A stretch of 52,439 nucleotides of DNA from Acanthaster planci (taxonomy: Eukaryota; Echinodermata; Asteroidea; Valvatida; Acanthasteridae). A program made the position numbers and the translations under genes. The notes under the pieces were generated by a model. The model searched no databases and was not told the origin of the DNA. It saw only the letters and a list, made by a program, of their open reading frames with translations. Shown piece by piece: positions 37,701 to 49,300 of the stretch. The stretch covers positions 344,851 to 397,289 of the forward strand of contig NW_019091356.1 in the NCBI RefSeq assembly GCF_001949145.1, written 5' to 3'. Numbering within the stretch: position 1 is the first letter of the stretch; each line of letters starts with the position of its first letter.

Positions 37701-39528
37701 TCAGGTGTTGGAAAACAGCATACTTCAGACTTCACTGAGGACTGCGGGTGTAGACCGCCTCTCAATGTCTCCACCAACACTTTATCCTATCCGAATTTCA
37801 AAGTCTTTTTCTAAAGATTGTCACCTGTTCCCTTTTTAGTATTTTTCTACGTTTCATTTTTGACATTCTAATTCCATAAAATAATTTACATGTACCCCGC
37901 ATGTAATTAGGTTTGTTTTTACTTTTTAGAGATGAAGAGCTGGCCAATAAAGGAAAGAAAAAGAAAAATGGGAAGATGGCCCCTAAGCACAAAGCTTTGG
38001 AGATAATGAAGTAAGTTATAGTCGCCACCAACTTTAGCATTTCAATACCACAATTGATCTCCTACCCCATCATTTTATCCCTGTTTCCAATTTTAGATGA
38101 TTTAATCATTTTATTTGATTGTTGATTGGATTCAGTTTAGTTTGTTGTTGTTGCTTGATAGGCCTGGCTTCACGCGGCTGAATCTGCCTTTCTTCTTCTC
38201 ACCGGATGTTACTAACTTTGTTTTGCAAGCTGTGGATGACGTCGCCACCAACGGCTGGAAACTGCTACCACAGGTAACAACTTTCCCGCCTCCCATCCAA
38301 CCACCAAGGGCGCTGGTCGCTGATCAGTTTGATTCAATCCCAGATCACAGATCTTGAAAAGATTAAGTTTCTTTTCAGACGGTTGTTTTTGATCTCATAT
38401 TTTTTCTTTCTCTCTAATAGTACGATTTTGACATGTACACTGGCAACTGGATCTATCGGAATCCAAAGAGCGAGTCAGAGGATTCACCCCAAGGGTCCAC
38501 AGCATCGCTTGGAGACAGTCTGCTTACCACCACCTTCGTCAAGGGGAAGTTTAAAGCTCCACCCAGCCCCTTCGTGTCCAGGAAGAAATATGTCCAAACG
38601 ACAAAATTTCAAGTAAGACTTCCATTTTCACCTTCTGTTCGACTGTTTTTGCTGATCATGTTTTTTTTGTGTGTCAAACCGATGACGGAAATCTTGATAT
38701 TGTTGATTTTGTTTTGAATGTATGCATATTCGGAACAATAAGAAGAAAACTCATTCTTTTAAAACAAAGCTTACGTGCAACTCACGAGGTAGATTTAATT
38801 TCACAGTTCAGTTTTTTGCGCAGTCAAGTTTTGCAGTGTTGGCATTTAAAGTTTGTGCTTCCCCACTGCGAGATCGACAGTGAAAAGCATACACGCATAG
38901 CGCCCTCTACTCGTCATAGCAGATATTGACGGTTCATTTTCTAGTTTATTTCCTCCCTTCTTTCAGTGACTCGTTTTTTTCTTCTTCCAGGAAATGCTAC
39001 AGATTGCCAGTGTATTTTACAGCGAGGCTGAAGCAAAGTGTAATGAGGTAAGAAAATGTTACAAGAATTTAAAAAAATGCAAATCTGTTCTTGTCAGATG
39101 GCCCAGTTATTTCTCCAAAATAAGGTCATTATGTTTTGTTGCGAGAAAATATGCGATGTACACAGCGCGTAAGAGTGCTTTTTTGTCAGATTTGTGCATG
39201 CAGTCAAGCTATTTATTTATCAGTACTGCTTTTCACGTAGGTTCCTGATTTGAATCAGGATGATGAATTTATCAATGGGGTTGGTGACCCCAACATGGTC
39301 TGGTTTTTGCAACCTCATGAGGCACTAGCGCACCTACGGGATCCCAACCTTGATCAGACAGACTCCGGTTCGGCAGCACCACTGAGGTTAAAGGTCAAGA
39401 ACGTTCCGTTCAAGCCTAGACAGTCGACCGCTCGAGGTTCTCGGTTCTCTCGTCGAAGCCGCAAGTCTCACAAAAACCAGGCCAAGGAGACAGGGAAACA
39501 GACCATGAAGATGTGTACCGTACTGTAG
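25798..39528 (+). CDS. Class V (cysteine desulfurase-like) PLP aminotransferase with C-terminal CaaX box, 18 exons
   Basis: Exons: 25798-26077, 30162-30192, 33011-33127, 33447-33576, 33986-34051, 34171-34236, 34464-34605, 34974-35037, 35442-35518, 36638-36711, 36823-36933, 37073-37119, 37413-37682, 37930-38010, 38162-38273, 38421-38612, 38991-39047, 39241-39528. Phases close perfectly to 734 residues. The core is a fold-type I PLP enzyme of the NifS-like family: YVEDNVVGNDTYFPGPFG, DYTASGR, ANTHTTTG, FTGSGTTGAVHKL, GPYEHHSN, the expected Schiff-base Lys in LSPHKFVGG (K316, codon 35491-35493), EEGGTP, and a late GGCACAGPYA with Cys462 and Cys464 where desulfurases keep the persulfide Cys. Substrate unknown; sulfur transfer from cysteine is the family-based guess. 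After the enzyme core come a Lys-rich insert, about 150 further residues, and a basic end closing in CTVL, a geranylgeranylation-type CaaX. Such a tail would place it on membranes. I know no functional study of this animal branch. Confidence 0.93.
26078..30161 (+). other. Intron 1 of the class V aminotransferase gene
   Basis: 4.1 kb between the acidic N-terminal exon and the 31-base exon 2. Contains a (GT)n run near 27619-27634, a G run near 27962-27970 and many short ORFs on both strands (for example 28720-29067 on -, 29287-29619 on +) without recognisable domains. No nested gene supported. Confidence 0.4.
30193..33010 (+). other. Intron 2 of the class V aminotransferase gene
   Basis: 2.8 kb. 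A possible degraded tRNA-like SINE head on the - strand near 32640-32690 (GGTGGTTAGAGCCT) lacks a good B box. Nothing else recognised. Confidence 0.35.
33180..33345 (+). repeat. Cryptic CAACA/ACATCA-rich simple sequence in intron 3
   Basis: Purine-A and C-rich low-complexity sequence with recurrent CAACA, ACATCAA and CAAAAC words. It keeps overlapping frames open (33171-33362, 33256-33438), which explains Thr/Gln/Ser-rich translations there. Confidence 0.5.
35519..36637 (+). other. Intron 9 of the class V aminotransferase gene
   Basis: 1.1 kb directly after the exon with the PLP lysine. Nothing recognised beyond AT-rich sequence. Confidence 0.35.
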
Positions 39529-41746
39529 ATAGTCTTGGAAGTATAGTAGCCTATCTGTAACGCTGATGCAATCTTGCTGCGTCAAGTTGTGTCCAAGATA
39601 ACTTCGATGATCGACAATTTGGCCCCAGATAAAAGTTGACAATGCATTATACTGAACGTGACTCACCTTTAGAAAGTGGCAAAACATCACACTCTCACCA
39701 AACTAGGTTTGGGTGACGGTGGTTTGGATGACGATGAAGCCACACAGGTTATCGGATTTGGAGTTTGAACTTACCATGAATGGATGCAAGTGGAGTTAAA
39801 ATTGGTTTAAAGCAGATCAACTGATTGAAGTACCCGTAACCCCCTAATTGTAAGATAGTAAGGTGTAATATTTTGCATATCAGAATGGTCACTGTAATTT
39901 TATATTGTAGGCCTAACTTCAGTTTCAGATATTAGATCCAAACAAAAGCGAGGTATAAGAGAATCGAGGTATTCTTTTCAACGATTTATGCGCTTAAACA
40001 CTTGCTGACAGACATTCATATTACATGTATGTCATGCAACAATTTAGTTTAAGGCATTATCCTAACGCACGCTATCATTAGCTCCATAATTTCAGTATAC
40101 CTTTTCACTCCGCCTGGGAGGTTGGGAATAATGACAAACCAATATATCTTTACAATAACTTTTAATTATATTAATGCATCGTATATCTTTAGATATCACG
40201 GATTAGTATTTTATAAAGTGGAACGTCAGAGCTGTCGAATTAACTTTATTGGTAACTTGTTAAGAATTATTTTGCCAAGCGCTATTTGTCAAAAAGTCAG
40301 TGAGGTGTGTTTAAATTTTCATACCAAAAGGCGTCTTTTTGTATAATGAAAGCTCTTTAAGATGGTGTCATACTACGTCTATAATTTAATGGGCAACGGT
40401 TAACGATATGCTTCAATACTTTAAAATATTTAAATTGTCATATGAAAGAATTAATGCCTTGGGATTAATTTTACGATAAGTGACCTAAGTTGAACTGCAG
40501 ACAGTGAACCCCGCTTTTCCTTTTGAAAGCAATCATTTTTTGTTGGATAAGTTAGATTGTTTAAAGTTATACCCAGTACCTGCATTTCGTACGAGTTTTC
40601 TACAAAATAAATAGTAAAAATAATATAGTAAAACGAAATAAAGAGTAAAATGAAATGTTTAATTTGACATAAAACTCGCACTTGTGCATAGAAAGTACTG
40701 GCCGGTTTGGTTCAAAATTCTATATAGGCCTATTCCCTCTGCAGCTATGTCAAAATAACATAAATTCGCGCAGTTAAAGGTTACACTGACATTTTTCCGA
40801 TATCACCGCAATGCATTTTTCTGGCGTTGAATCTGTAGGAGTTTTTAGAGTTACTTTTTTCGGTCATTTTGACATAAAGTTTGCGCAAATTGAACATGGC
40901 GTTCTTGCGCAGCGCGCATTTTTCAGAGACGGATTAGTCAAAAATGCGTACTTTTTCCACTGCGGTGCTCAAATGACCGCAACAACAAAACTAAGAGACT
41001 GATCGAGTTAAAAATTCACATTTGTAATCAGGAGTGTCTGTACATGCTTGGCAAGTTTCAAAAAATCGAGCGAAGCACAGCCAAGTTCTTTGGCCTCCCC
41101 GGTAGTGAGATGGACCAAAATAACCCGGCTCTTTCCGGGTTAAATTCAGTCAGACTTACTGGTTTTATTTAAGTTTGGATTAGAAAAGTAAAGATTTGCA
41201 TATTTTGAATTCTGAAATATTTGAACCACCTTACTTCAAACTTCTAATAATAATATTTACCACCCTTAAACAACCAAGGATATCTATGTACTCGTATTAA
41301 GGCAAAATTTCTCGAACGTTTTTTCTCAAAATGGATCAAATGATAGTGAACCTACAAGTAGGTCTGACAGCTATAAAGATGCACACTGGTCAAAAACACA
41401 ACTCTATTGCGCAAGTCCCGGAGCACAGACCAAATGGATCGAAGCTTCTGTTTGAATCCAAATTTTATATGGGTAATTCCAGAAATTAGAGGTCTATTTT
41501 TCTTTGTGTCCCTGTCACGTCTGACATTTGATCTTGTAAGGTCAGAACACAATTTTCTAATTTCGAAGAGTGTTGAATTAGGGCAACTCACCTGCCAAAC
41601 AAATAGTAATAGTTTGAAATCAATTCCGGTGATATTTTCATGTCAAATAACAAAGATCAGATGTAACAGGGACACAAAAATGTTACACTTTGGACTCCTA
41701 ATTTCTGGAATTACCCATATGACACCGACATTAACCGACGTTAAGT
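39529..41746. other. Tail-to-tail region between the aminotransferase and MFSD6-like genes
   Basis: Candidate aminotransferase polyadenylation signals AATAAA at 40606-40611 and 40637-40642 (+). For MFSD6-like, AATAAA on the - strand at 41164-41169. A MITE sits at 41467-41720, inside the expected MFSD6-like 3' UTR. Confidence 0.4.
41467..41720. mobile_element. MITE with 23-base perfect terminal inverted repeats
   Basis: Positions 41467-41489 and 41698-41720 are exact reverse complements (ATATGGGTAATTCCAGAAAT then TAG). Inner complementarity continues around TGTGTCCCTGTCACGTCTGA and its counterpart near 41645-41680. Total 254 bases, no coding capacity. TA at each outer edge of TGGGTAATTCC would fit a TA target duplication of Tc1/mariner type. 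Ends only 27 bases from the MFSD6-like stop codon. Confidence 0.8.
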
Positions 41747-44724
41747 TCATTCCTTTGGACTGGGTGTCTGGTCATTTTCGATGATGTCATCGCCTCTGAC
41801 CTCACCTCCGTCGTCATCATTGACGTTTTGATCATCATCAATCGCAGTGGTGACGTCACTCTTTTCTGCTTTGGTTCCCTCGTCTTGAGACAGTAGCGGA
41901 GTATCTTCGATATCTTCCGGGTCATCCTCCTCATCGTTGACGTAGTTGAGGTCTTCGTCTTCCTTTTTGTCGTCTGTGTCGCTCTCCATGTACTGGATGA
42001 AAGCGAAAATCAAGATGACGACGACATACGTCACTCCGATTGACCTGAAGGTTACTGTTGAACCTGCAAAGAGGGAAAGACGAGTAACTGTAGCACTGGC
42101 CTAGAAACACCACCCATCACTGGGCATTGTGTTCGTCTAAGCAATTCTTACCATGCTTTAATCAGTACCCCGACCATGCTTTATTTCGACAGCACATACA
42201 AATATGCTTTAGACTGTAATCACAGATTATAGAATAGAGAAAACTTCATTTTCTGCAGAGAATGGCTAGGGCCCTATATAAATATGGAGCGCTGCTTCAG
42301 GGACAATTACTACCACCAAATTGTGGCCGCCGCCGCATAGGTTAAAGTTTTTCCCAGCTCCCAGATGGAGAAAGTTGGGAGTCAATGTTAAGGTCATTCC
42401 AGCTCTTCATTTGCGTTAAGATGTACCCTGCTGCCGCGTACAAAGATTCTGACTTCAAGAATGTTCCACGGGAAATACCATTAATTGCAGTCATGGCACC
42501 ATACTCACCTGCGCATTCTTAAACTAGAGCGCGCGCGCGCGCATTGACAAATCACAGCATCCTATTGGTCAAAGAGGAATGTTACACCTGCATAACACCT
42601 GCATGATCAACTGTCAAGTGACCGTGCAACTACAAACAAAATGTGTTTGATATTCAGTGGCTAGTAGCACGTACCGTACGCACTGATGATCACGCCGCCG
42701 AATATAGCGCCACAGCCCCGGCCCAATCCATGGTAGACACCTTGCAGAATTCCCTGGGCAGAAGACCGGTTTTTCTGGGAAGTTGCAGACCCGATGAAGG
42801 ACGTACTTGCTGCCCATACCAAGGCATGAGTGACTCCTAATAAGTGGGAGGAATAAATGATACCATCTCAGACAAAGAACTGGCAGAGAGGTACGTAAAC
42901 AAGAATTACGAAAGACTCGAGTTTGCAAATTAAATACTCTCTATTACCTATTATTGCTGATAAAAAGTTGCAATCACTCATTATAACATCAGTGCTCTGC
43001 CCGTGGAATAACAACTACTTTTCCCGGAATGTAATATTCGGAAAGTTTCTGAAATCGATTGTACATGTATACGTGGCAGAATCACAAGATCTTAAACACA
43101 ACTGTCAGAAGAGAATATGCAGTGAAGTATGATAAAAATTACCTTGAAGCGTCTCGACAGCCAGAACCCCCCAAGGGTTGACGAGATAGGAGACCGTGAT
43201 GAACCTTACAGCAAAGCAAGATAAACCCAGGCAAAGTACGGGGATGTGTCCCAGCTTCCGTATAAACCAACCACTGAAGAAATATCCGGTCACTTCCGAG
43301 AGGTGATTGATGATAGATGCTACCCCAAAGAGTGTTGGTGGCCCCCCAAGGTCCTTGAGATGCCAGTAGAGAAAGGTGAAGAGAAACCCAAATCCGAATC
43401 CTGCAAACCACACTACGTATAGTACGGTACCATATCGGACGCTGGCATACAAGCTAAGAACCTCCCAGTATCTGGGTTCATCTTCATCCTGGTTATGATC
43501 TCCTCCAGAGCTCATCTCATCCGAGCTTCTCTGAAACTTTCCGACTGTCTTCTTGACGTTTTCTAGCTCGATGACTTCTGAGGCGCCTTTACCATGCACA
43601 TGTTGAAGCTTGTCTGTTGTGTATTTGGATTGCCCGACCGTTATGACTTCGTGCAATGACCTATACTTGTATTGAAATTGAGTGGCCACAAAGAAGGCGC
43701 ATGTTATCATGACCGCATAGGTGCCAAAGCAAATCAAATAATTCACTTCTTCCATTGTAACTTGTCCATCACATTCTACTTTGGTCGTCTTCGTTCGGTC
43801 CAAGATGAATCCCTCAACAAACATGAAAATTCCCCAGGCCAGCGAGCCGAACATTCGCTGACGGCCGTACATTTCCATGCGCTGGTGGCCCAGATAACCC
43901 AGCGTTGCAGAATCTGCCAAAGTAATTGTGGGTGAGCTGAAGAACTCGCCAAGAATCATCAGAAGCAAGAGACAAATAAATGTTAGCCTCCTATCCTCAG
44001 CCGTGTACTTTATAACTGTTACACTTCTCTGTTCTTTGGATGCCTTATTTACTGTTGTTGTGTTCGAAATGGTGACCTCTGTGTTGGGTTTTGGTACGAC
44101 AATGATCTTGGAGGCAGTGTCATTGGCATCTCGTCTAACCTGTTCTTCATTTCCATCGCCTGGTACTGCTGCCTTCCCACCGTGATCGACGTTAATTTTG
44201 GTTATTTCCACATTTGAAATGCTCCCTTCTTTTCCAGTGCTTTTTGAATCTCCTATCACGACGAGGGTTGCATTCCTGTGCACGGTTGAGTTAATAACTA
44301 CACACGTACTTGGAGCGGGTTGAACGAAAGCTACGGCCTCAGTGAAAACGAGCCAAGAGAGCAATGAGAACAACAAAATAGCTTTGGCCTTACGCCATGT
44401 ATCAGCAACAGCGCCCCACATCGGCGCAGCGCAGAACTCCACAAAAGGTCTTATACCGACCAAGACACCACTCTGCGATGGACTCAGGCCCAGTTGCTTG
44501 AAGTAGACAGCAATGAGTGGGTATAGACTACCGTATGAACCATAGAAAGTGAAGTAGAATATCTTACAGAGTAGAAGGTCTGGATTGAGTCTGCCTGAAC
44601 AATACCCCTTGTAGCGCCGGCTTGACGATGTCTGCGACGAGGTGTCGCTGTCATCCTCATTTGTCGTTGTCCTAATCACGTCCTTTCGTTCAATGACGAG
44701 CGTGTCGTCGTCGGGATAATACAT
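41747..44724 (-). CDS. MFSD6: MFSD6-like major facilitator superfamily transporter (3 coding exons)
   Basis: Polytopic membrane protein of the MFS_1_like group; substrate of the family is not established. Exons (- strand): 44724-43143, 42836-42675, 42063-41747; phases 1 and 1 agree; 686 residues plus TGA. After a Ser/Asp-rich cytosolic N-terminus come CKIFYFTFYGSYGSLYPLIA (TM1), KQLGLSPSQSGVLVGIRPFV and EFCAAPMWGAVADTW (TM2), all close to vertebrate MFSD6. A large hydrophilic loop, about residues 140-250, has several N-glycosylation sequons. Later helices include LFGVASIINHLSEVTGYFFS, and exon 2 carries the family motif SSAQGILQGVYHGLGRGCGA. The C-terminus is strongly acidic. An in-frame TGA lies upstream, so ATG at 44724 is the first possible start; it is shorter at the N-terminus than human MFSD6. 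One giant exon holding most of the coding region also resembles the vertebrate gene. Confidence 0.93.
42527..42543. repeat. (GC)n run in MFSD6-like intron 2
   Basis: Alternating CGCGCGCGCGCG in an otherwise AT-rich intron; such alternating purine-pyrimidine tracts can adopt Z-DNA. Confidence 0.7.
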
Positions 44725-45461
44725 ATTGAGGTCTTTTGATCTATAGCCTACCAGAAATCGATAAACTTGCACAACCTTCGATTGTGAACTTCAGATCAAA
44801 AAATCCAATCCAAAGTAGAATCTGGAAAATAAAAACGATAATGTTAACTTGGAATTTGTTGGCTGAATTAGATTAATTTACATATGAATAACTTGGATAC
44901 AGTGCGTATCAGCCGCCTTGATATGAACGCATTGTGGCTTAGTTTGTCCGATTTAGCTCTGTGATTTTTTCTAAAAGCACCTCAGTAGGCCTACAGGCCT
45001 CGATATCTGTTCTTCAACGTCTCAGCTACACGATGTTAATTTTTGCTGAATCACAGTGTAATAACCACTAAAACAATGCGTCTTCCTTGAGTAAATCCCA
45101 GGTTTACTCCTGATCTCCAAGTTGAAGGCGATGTTCATTACCCGTTTCTACGGCCGAGTTTTACTCTTACAGGGAATATAAATATCATGAACATGTGTGA
45201 AATGCTTCGTACAGAGACAAAACAGACACATTAGATTCATAGTAAAATAAAATAAATTTTAAAAAATAATGGAACCCTTGGTTTGATGCGGAATATAAGC
45301 CACAGGGAAGACTTTTTCCATTTTACTGACATACGGCTATGCATTGAGTAAACTCTTTCTTATATTTTGCATAATTTCAATTTGCCTTTTATTTTCACAT
45401 AATCATCACTTCAGTAGCTGGTCTTTTGCCCTTCTTTGAAAAAAAAAAACACCCTTAACCG

Positions 45462-45506
45462 TAACAGTCCTCAATCCTCCAACAGGTGAAGGATTGAGGA
45501 CTGTTA
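45462..45506. repeat. Short perfect hairpin
   Basis: AACAGTCCTCAATCCT at 45463-45478 is the exact reverse complement of 45490-45505, with an 11-base loop and one extra outer pair. About 700 bases upstream of the MFSD6-like start codon. Confidence 0.7.
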
Positions 45507-46115
45507 GGTATGACAGAACGTTCCATGTCACTTATGAGGGATAAAGTGTAAAACCTTTGTAACCTTGTGAATTTTCCCAACAGGATAACTCACTTTCTCT
45601 TTTTTCCCTAAGGATTCTAGCCAAAAAGATATTGGTCAAAATACATTTTCAACAGCTTACAAATCATGCAAATCCTTATGTACAGGACATGTACAGTAAT
45701 ATTCACCCCTGAGAACAGTCTTCAACTCTCCAATTTAAGTAGGGACTAGGTCGTTGTAGGGTTGATAAAGAGGGTTTTAAGGACAAGGGAATTGACGCTG
45801 GTTTAAAAGACATTAATCTGGCAGCCTATTTTTTCTTTCATTTCTCCTTTTCTCTTTCATGTAACACAAACACTGTTAACATTTTCATCCAGGTGGCCTG
45901 CCATTCGGTCTTTAGGATTCATTATATTCATAATTTTTCACTTTTTTTGAAGCTGATTGTGATGGTATCAATTTTGCTCGCGGACTTTGCCTTGCCTTTA
46001 TTGATTTTACAAGCATCTTATCAAGTTGTTTCATGGGATCCTAGAACAAATGTAAGTCTAAACTACTGTAAACTGCTTGCTGACTACAATGACCTGAAAT
46101 ACAAATCCCAAAATA

Positions 46116-46175
46116 TGGAGGGCCTGACGTTTCGATCCTAGCAGAAAACTGACGATCAAAACATCAGGCACTCCA
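46116..46175. repeat. Imperfect inverted repeat
   Basis: TGGAGGGCCTGACGTTTCGA (from 46116) pairs with the 22-base arm 46154-46175, about four mismatches, 16-base spacer. Looks like an end or fragment of a repeated element; family not assigned. Confidence 0.55.
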
Positions 46176-46377
46176 TAATGTGTGATTTTTCCTGAGATCC
46201 TACTTAGAAAACTCTGGTTGCTGTTGCAAAAATTTGTTGCGTTGTCCTATTTACGTGAAAATTCAATTTTAAACTGCTTCTTATACATGGGTGTGCCATT
46301 CTTCTCTTCTGTCCTACAAACCTTAGTATGTACGGGCATAGCAAAGGTATCAGCGGCGTGGCTAACGGGGAGGGGGG

Positions 46378-46395
46378 TGCACACACACACACCCG
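46378..46395. repeat. (CA)n microsatellite
   Basis: Short CACACACACACA tract; similar short runs at 27619-27634 (GT) and 52190-52202 (CA). Confidence 0.7.
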
Positions 46396-49300
46396 GTTGC
46401 ACTCCCCCCACTTGCATATTATGATCACGATTATGTACATTATGTCCAACATCCAGTCAACCCCTCCACAAACACACACGTAAGTGTGTATTTGCCCCCC
46501 CCTATTGTTCCTCTTTTGTTTGTACCCTAACTTTTTTAGAAGACCACCCGTATGTTTTGTACACAGTTGTCAATCGGGGACCCTCTGTCAATCAGGGACC
46601 TTAATGTCCTCTATTGTTCTGGGTCCCCAATTGAATGCAGAAACAAACTCACACACACCCACTTTAGCGTGAAGCCCCCGCCCCCTCCCGTGCTCAGTAT
46701 CCTGGCTATGCCGCTGGAAGGCATTGGAGCAACAAGACACGCAAACAAAACAGGTAATAAAACATTAAAAAATTAATGTAGTTCAATAAATTACAGTTGC
46801 ATGTTAGCTTCAAGACAGACGTAACCAGGAAATAGAGTACATACTGTGTACCAGGATCGAAGTTTGCCTTGCCTTGTAGACCAAGGGCTGCAGTTGCATT
46901 AGGTTATAAAGAATAATAAAATCTGCATGTATGGTCGCTTTCACTGCAAAGATGGCGCTATAGAAAGGGAAACAAACTCCTTGAAAATTTCAACTCATTT
47001 GGTTTATATCATCGCCGCGTCAGCTGCCTAGAAATGAAAACTGCTTTGCACACAATGGCCGGAAGACCATGAACTGTAATACATTTAAACAATCTCGCAA
47101 CTTATCCCATGATTATCCTACCTGTATCAGCGATCAGACGGCACGTCAGTATTTTCAATCAGCCCGTTATTCGTAAAGTATACCTACTGCACATTGCATA
47201 ACCTTTCCACCTTTTTATATCCACTTTAGCCAACTTACCTTCACTTCAGTTTCTATCATGGCCACTTCTTTACATCTGAATGCCACATTTTCCAGTTCCA
47301 TTCCCTAACGAATTCCGTCTTGTTAGTAGTGATGCTGGCCATTATACACACCGACTTGTGTAGCACAACTCATGCAAATGCCCATCTCCACCCTTGCGTG
47401 ACCGACTATGCCTCGTCAAAAGGTGTATTTTTATTCAAAATGCCTGAGCACACCTTTTAAATGCTAAATGTGGGTGTATACCTTGAATCACAATCGTTCG
47501 ATCTTTCTGTCTGCAACGAACGTGTTTCACATAGATTTTGACCCGTCGACTCAACAGTGGATCGAGAAATATCGTGGTGGCGCATAACAAGCGAGCAGGA
47601 TGGATGAACGACCATAAGCGTATTTTATAGCTTTTCATATCATGAAAAAACTGAGTGCATTTTCACAAACCAGTATATTTTGTATAAGAACAAAGATAAG
47701 ATTTCCATAATCTTTAGTAAGTAGAGGATACAGTTCGGTGCTGGTAGGCAAATAAACATAAAAGTTTATTCCAATTTAATGATTACAACAATATGAAGTT
47801 CAACAACTAAATAAACAAAACAACGTTCAAGCAAACCCAAGGTTCCAATAAAAGTTAGACAATAGCCCAGATGCTTCATTTTTTCATTTTTTAATAATGC
47901 CTTCAAAATACACTTGTTTGACTAGATCAAGGATTTTTTAAATGTTGTTCGCGTGAATTTTTGTGGCAACGCAGTCGATATAACTATTCATAAACCTTGG
48001 CAATAATCAATAACACAGCATTTTCGTATCGACATCTCCAACACAAAATTTAAACCTGTTCCCCTGATATTTTCCCAATACAAAGGTACAGTGGACTCCG
48101 TATGCGTACTATACAGTGCTAACTACTAAGTCTGTGTAGCATTGAGTAACCTCCAGCCGATTATAACCAAATCAAACATACCGGTGGAACTCGGCACGGG
48201 AATTCTTTCAGCCTCTGTGTCCGTTTCTGTCCGGTTTTGCTATGATACTGTGTTCTTCAAACCAATGCTCCTATCCTTTCTTGACTAAGTCCCCCAAATC
48301 AAACCACGAGCGCCCATTGCCAGACACGCAGTAAGTTCCCTCTCGACCACGTAATACGTCCACCTGTTGTCAGGGCAGTGCACTTGCTGCATGAGATCAT
48401 GAAGTGCGTTGTTATAATGGGGCCCACTTGAACTTTACCACCGCCAGCTACCATACCCAACCTTATGCTGATTCTCACGCATGACTTTTTACAGGAGCGT
48501 CTGCGTATCTGTTGCCTGCGTAGTATTACGCCTATTAGCCATGCGTGTCATGCATAGACAATTATTCCAAAGTTTAATGTATTCAACCGAAAGCTATTTG
48601 TCCAATGATGCATATGCTTTCTTCCCCACAATAAATGTTTTTGCCAGGGGCATGCAACCCAATCAACGGGAAACTTTACAATACGGTGAACAAGAATAAC
48701 CTTTGTTACTCTCTAGATTATTTGTAGTTTAAGTTTAGGATGGGCTGCTAGACGATGATTTATGAAAGGCAAGTTTTGAACCAGTTTTGTAATACTCAGA
48801 CGTTTTTCTCACTATTTACTTTACTTATAAGTATCTGCGGGCATTGAACATCTTTTTTATTATAAGCGTGCTGTAATCGCTCGGTCTACTTGCAAAGAAA
48901 ATCTCTGCGTGCAGAATACGTATTTTTATCAGTAGAGGGCGTAATAATTGTAGACTGACAGCTGACTGGTTATAACATAGGTCAGTCTCCCTTCGTATCA
49001 AGAATGCCAGCATATGACCATCTACTGCAAAAATAAAATTAACTTAATGCCAGCATTCCGATCCCCTTCTATTTTTAGATGCAGTGGTCGCATGTCCGTT
49101 AATTTTTACAACACATTATAATCAACGTTGTGCAAAAGTGAAGATCAACGTGCCAAAAAATAAAAACTGTTTAGGGACTACTTTTGATTTGTGATTCATG
49201 TTAGCGAATCTGGAAAAAGGAGCAATTCATGAACGCCCATTATTAGTGGATATTGACGACACTATCCGAAAGTCAACGGAATGGGTTCGGACAGTATTTG

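Noticed and set aside
42614-42928. 104-codon - strand frame in the MFSD6-like locus
   Set aside because: Out of frame with exon 42836-42675, which carries the conserved SSAQGILQG motif.
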